In this document: positions 63,753 to 64,000 of the stretch, in pieces | How positions within the stretch are numbered: position 1 is the first letter of the stretch | Layout of the letters: every line of letters starts with the position of its first letter | NCBI RefSeq assembly: GCF_000622405.1 | Contig: NZ_JASF01000005.1 | Span: 310,001 to 374,000 of the forward strand | Source of the DNA: Sulfitobacter donghicola DSW-25 = KCTC 12864 = JCM 14565 | Lineage (GTDB): Bacteria > Pseudomonadota > Alphaproteobacteria > Rhodobacterales > Rhodobacteraceae | DNA length: 64,000 nucleotides | Reading direction: 5' to 3' | Program-made: the position numbers and the translations under genes | The notes under the pieces: model-generated | Told to the model about the DNA's origin: nothing | Seen by the model: only the letters and a program-made list of their open reading frames with translations | The model's database searches: none

Positions 63753-64000
63753 CAGTTATTCCCTCCGCTGCGGCGCAGCTCGTTGAGTGGCAGATACGGA
63801 ACAATGCCTTGTCCGCCTCCCTCACCTTTGTTTTCAAGGATGATCTTGTCGACGTCACCCAGAACTTTTTCCATCATTTCCAGATACAGACGTTTGCGTG
63901 TTACGTCTGGCGCTGCTTTGTATTCGGTCAAAACGGCTTCGAAACGGCTCGCTTCACCGATGGCGCCGTTTACTTCGCGCGCGCGGTAGCCTTCGGCAGC
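63752..64000 (-). CDS. hflK: Protease modulator HflK (C-terminal 82 residues only)
   Basis: The right edge cuts this gene; 82 codons plus stop are visible on the minus strand. The fragment ends RSGGNN and includes RFEAVLTEYKAAPDVTRKRLY, EMMEKVLGDVDKIIL and GIVPYLPL, as in HflK tails that follow the band-7 domain. The TGA overlaps the hflC ATG, which is the normal hflKC arrangement. The start and the N-terminal membrane helix lie outside the window. Confidence 0.93.
   Translation of the reverse strand, partial: AAEGYRAREVNGAIGEASRFEAVLTEYKAAPDVTRKRLYLEMMEKVLGDVDKIILENKGEGGGQGIVPYLPLNELRRSGGNN

Overview
The window reads as chromosomal DNA of a marine Rhodobacterales (Roseobacter-group) alphaproteobacterium. 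The grounds are an aa3-type CtaD with all Paracoccus-like ligands, a C4-pathway 5-aminolevulinate synthase, a RodZ-like gene next to ispG, a SAM-II riboswitch before metZ, a split glyQ/glyS with a small membrane gene between them, FolE2-type GTP cyclohydrolase, a TAXI-TRAP transporter and moderately high GC. Coding density is high, nearly all genes are complete, and no rRNA, CRISPR array, phage or insertion sequence is visible. One tRNA (Leu, GAG) is present. This placement is inferred from gene content; no phylogeny was run.

Layout. 1-3.9 kb: fused TRAP permease (cut by the left edge) and its TAXI binding protein, divergent from a MarR regulator. 3.9-8.6 kb: tRNA-Leu, lipB, a 0.5 kb gene-free stretch, ctaD, two small membrane proteins and a YqeY protein. 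8.7-14.6 kb: carA, a polysaccharide synthase-like GT2 protein with an N-terminal MshEN domain and a CtrA-like box upstream, a GntR regulator, a HAD phosphatase and a UbiH-type hydroxylase. 14.6-18.5 kb: ispG, rodZ-like and hemA on the minus strand. 18.6-24.9 kb: M20 peptidase, a small secreted protein, a class V aminotransferase, two overlapping Lrp genes divergent from ilvC, and a frameshifted EamA transporter. 24.9-35.5 kb: a long minus-strand run with glmM, folP, folB fused to an extra domain, a SleB-type hydrolase, an unusual PPDK-like protein, glyS, DUF6446 and glyQ. 35.7-45 kb: a SPOR/peptidoglycan-binding/protease-like protein that has lost two catalytic residues, a coupled trkH-ThDP enzyme pair, a DUF1127 protein, an MFS transporter, folE2, and metZ behind its SAM-II riboswitch. 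45-48.2 kb: an alpha/beta hydrolase and a GST, then a lower-GC segment with an orphan membrane protein flanked by repeat-like non-coding DNA. 48.2-64 kb: yciB, EamA, ftsY, a lytic transglycosylase, a NuoE-NuoF fusion, xseA, purD, two paralogous small secreted proteins, a ferredoxin/FG-GAP operon, a peptidoglycan-binding lipoprotein, degP, a class III aminotransferase and hflC-hflK (cut by the right edge).

Shared functions. folE2, folB and folP supply folate; ispG and a UbiH-type hydroxylase serve isoprenoid and quinone synthesis; hemA, ctaD and lipB serve respiration and cofactors; glmM, SleB, the transglycosylase, RodZ and the peptidoglycan-binding proteins serve the cell wall; degP with hflKC serves envelope quality control.

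The most promising leads are the MshEN-GT2 fusion with a CtrA-like promoter box (a possible c-di-GMP-gated polysaccharide synthase), the pseudoprotease at 35.7 kb, the PPDK-like protein with a degraded ATP-grasp half, the two-member small secreted protein family at 54-58 kb, and the FolB C-terminal domain.
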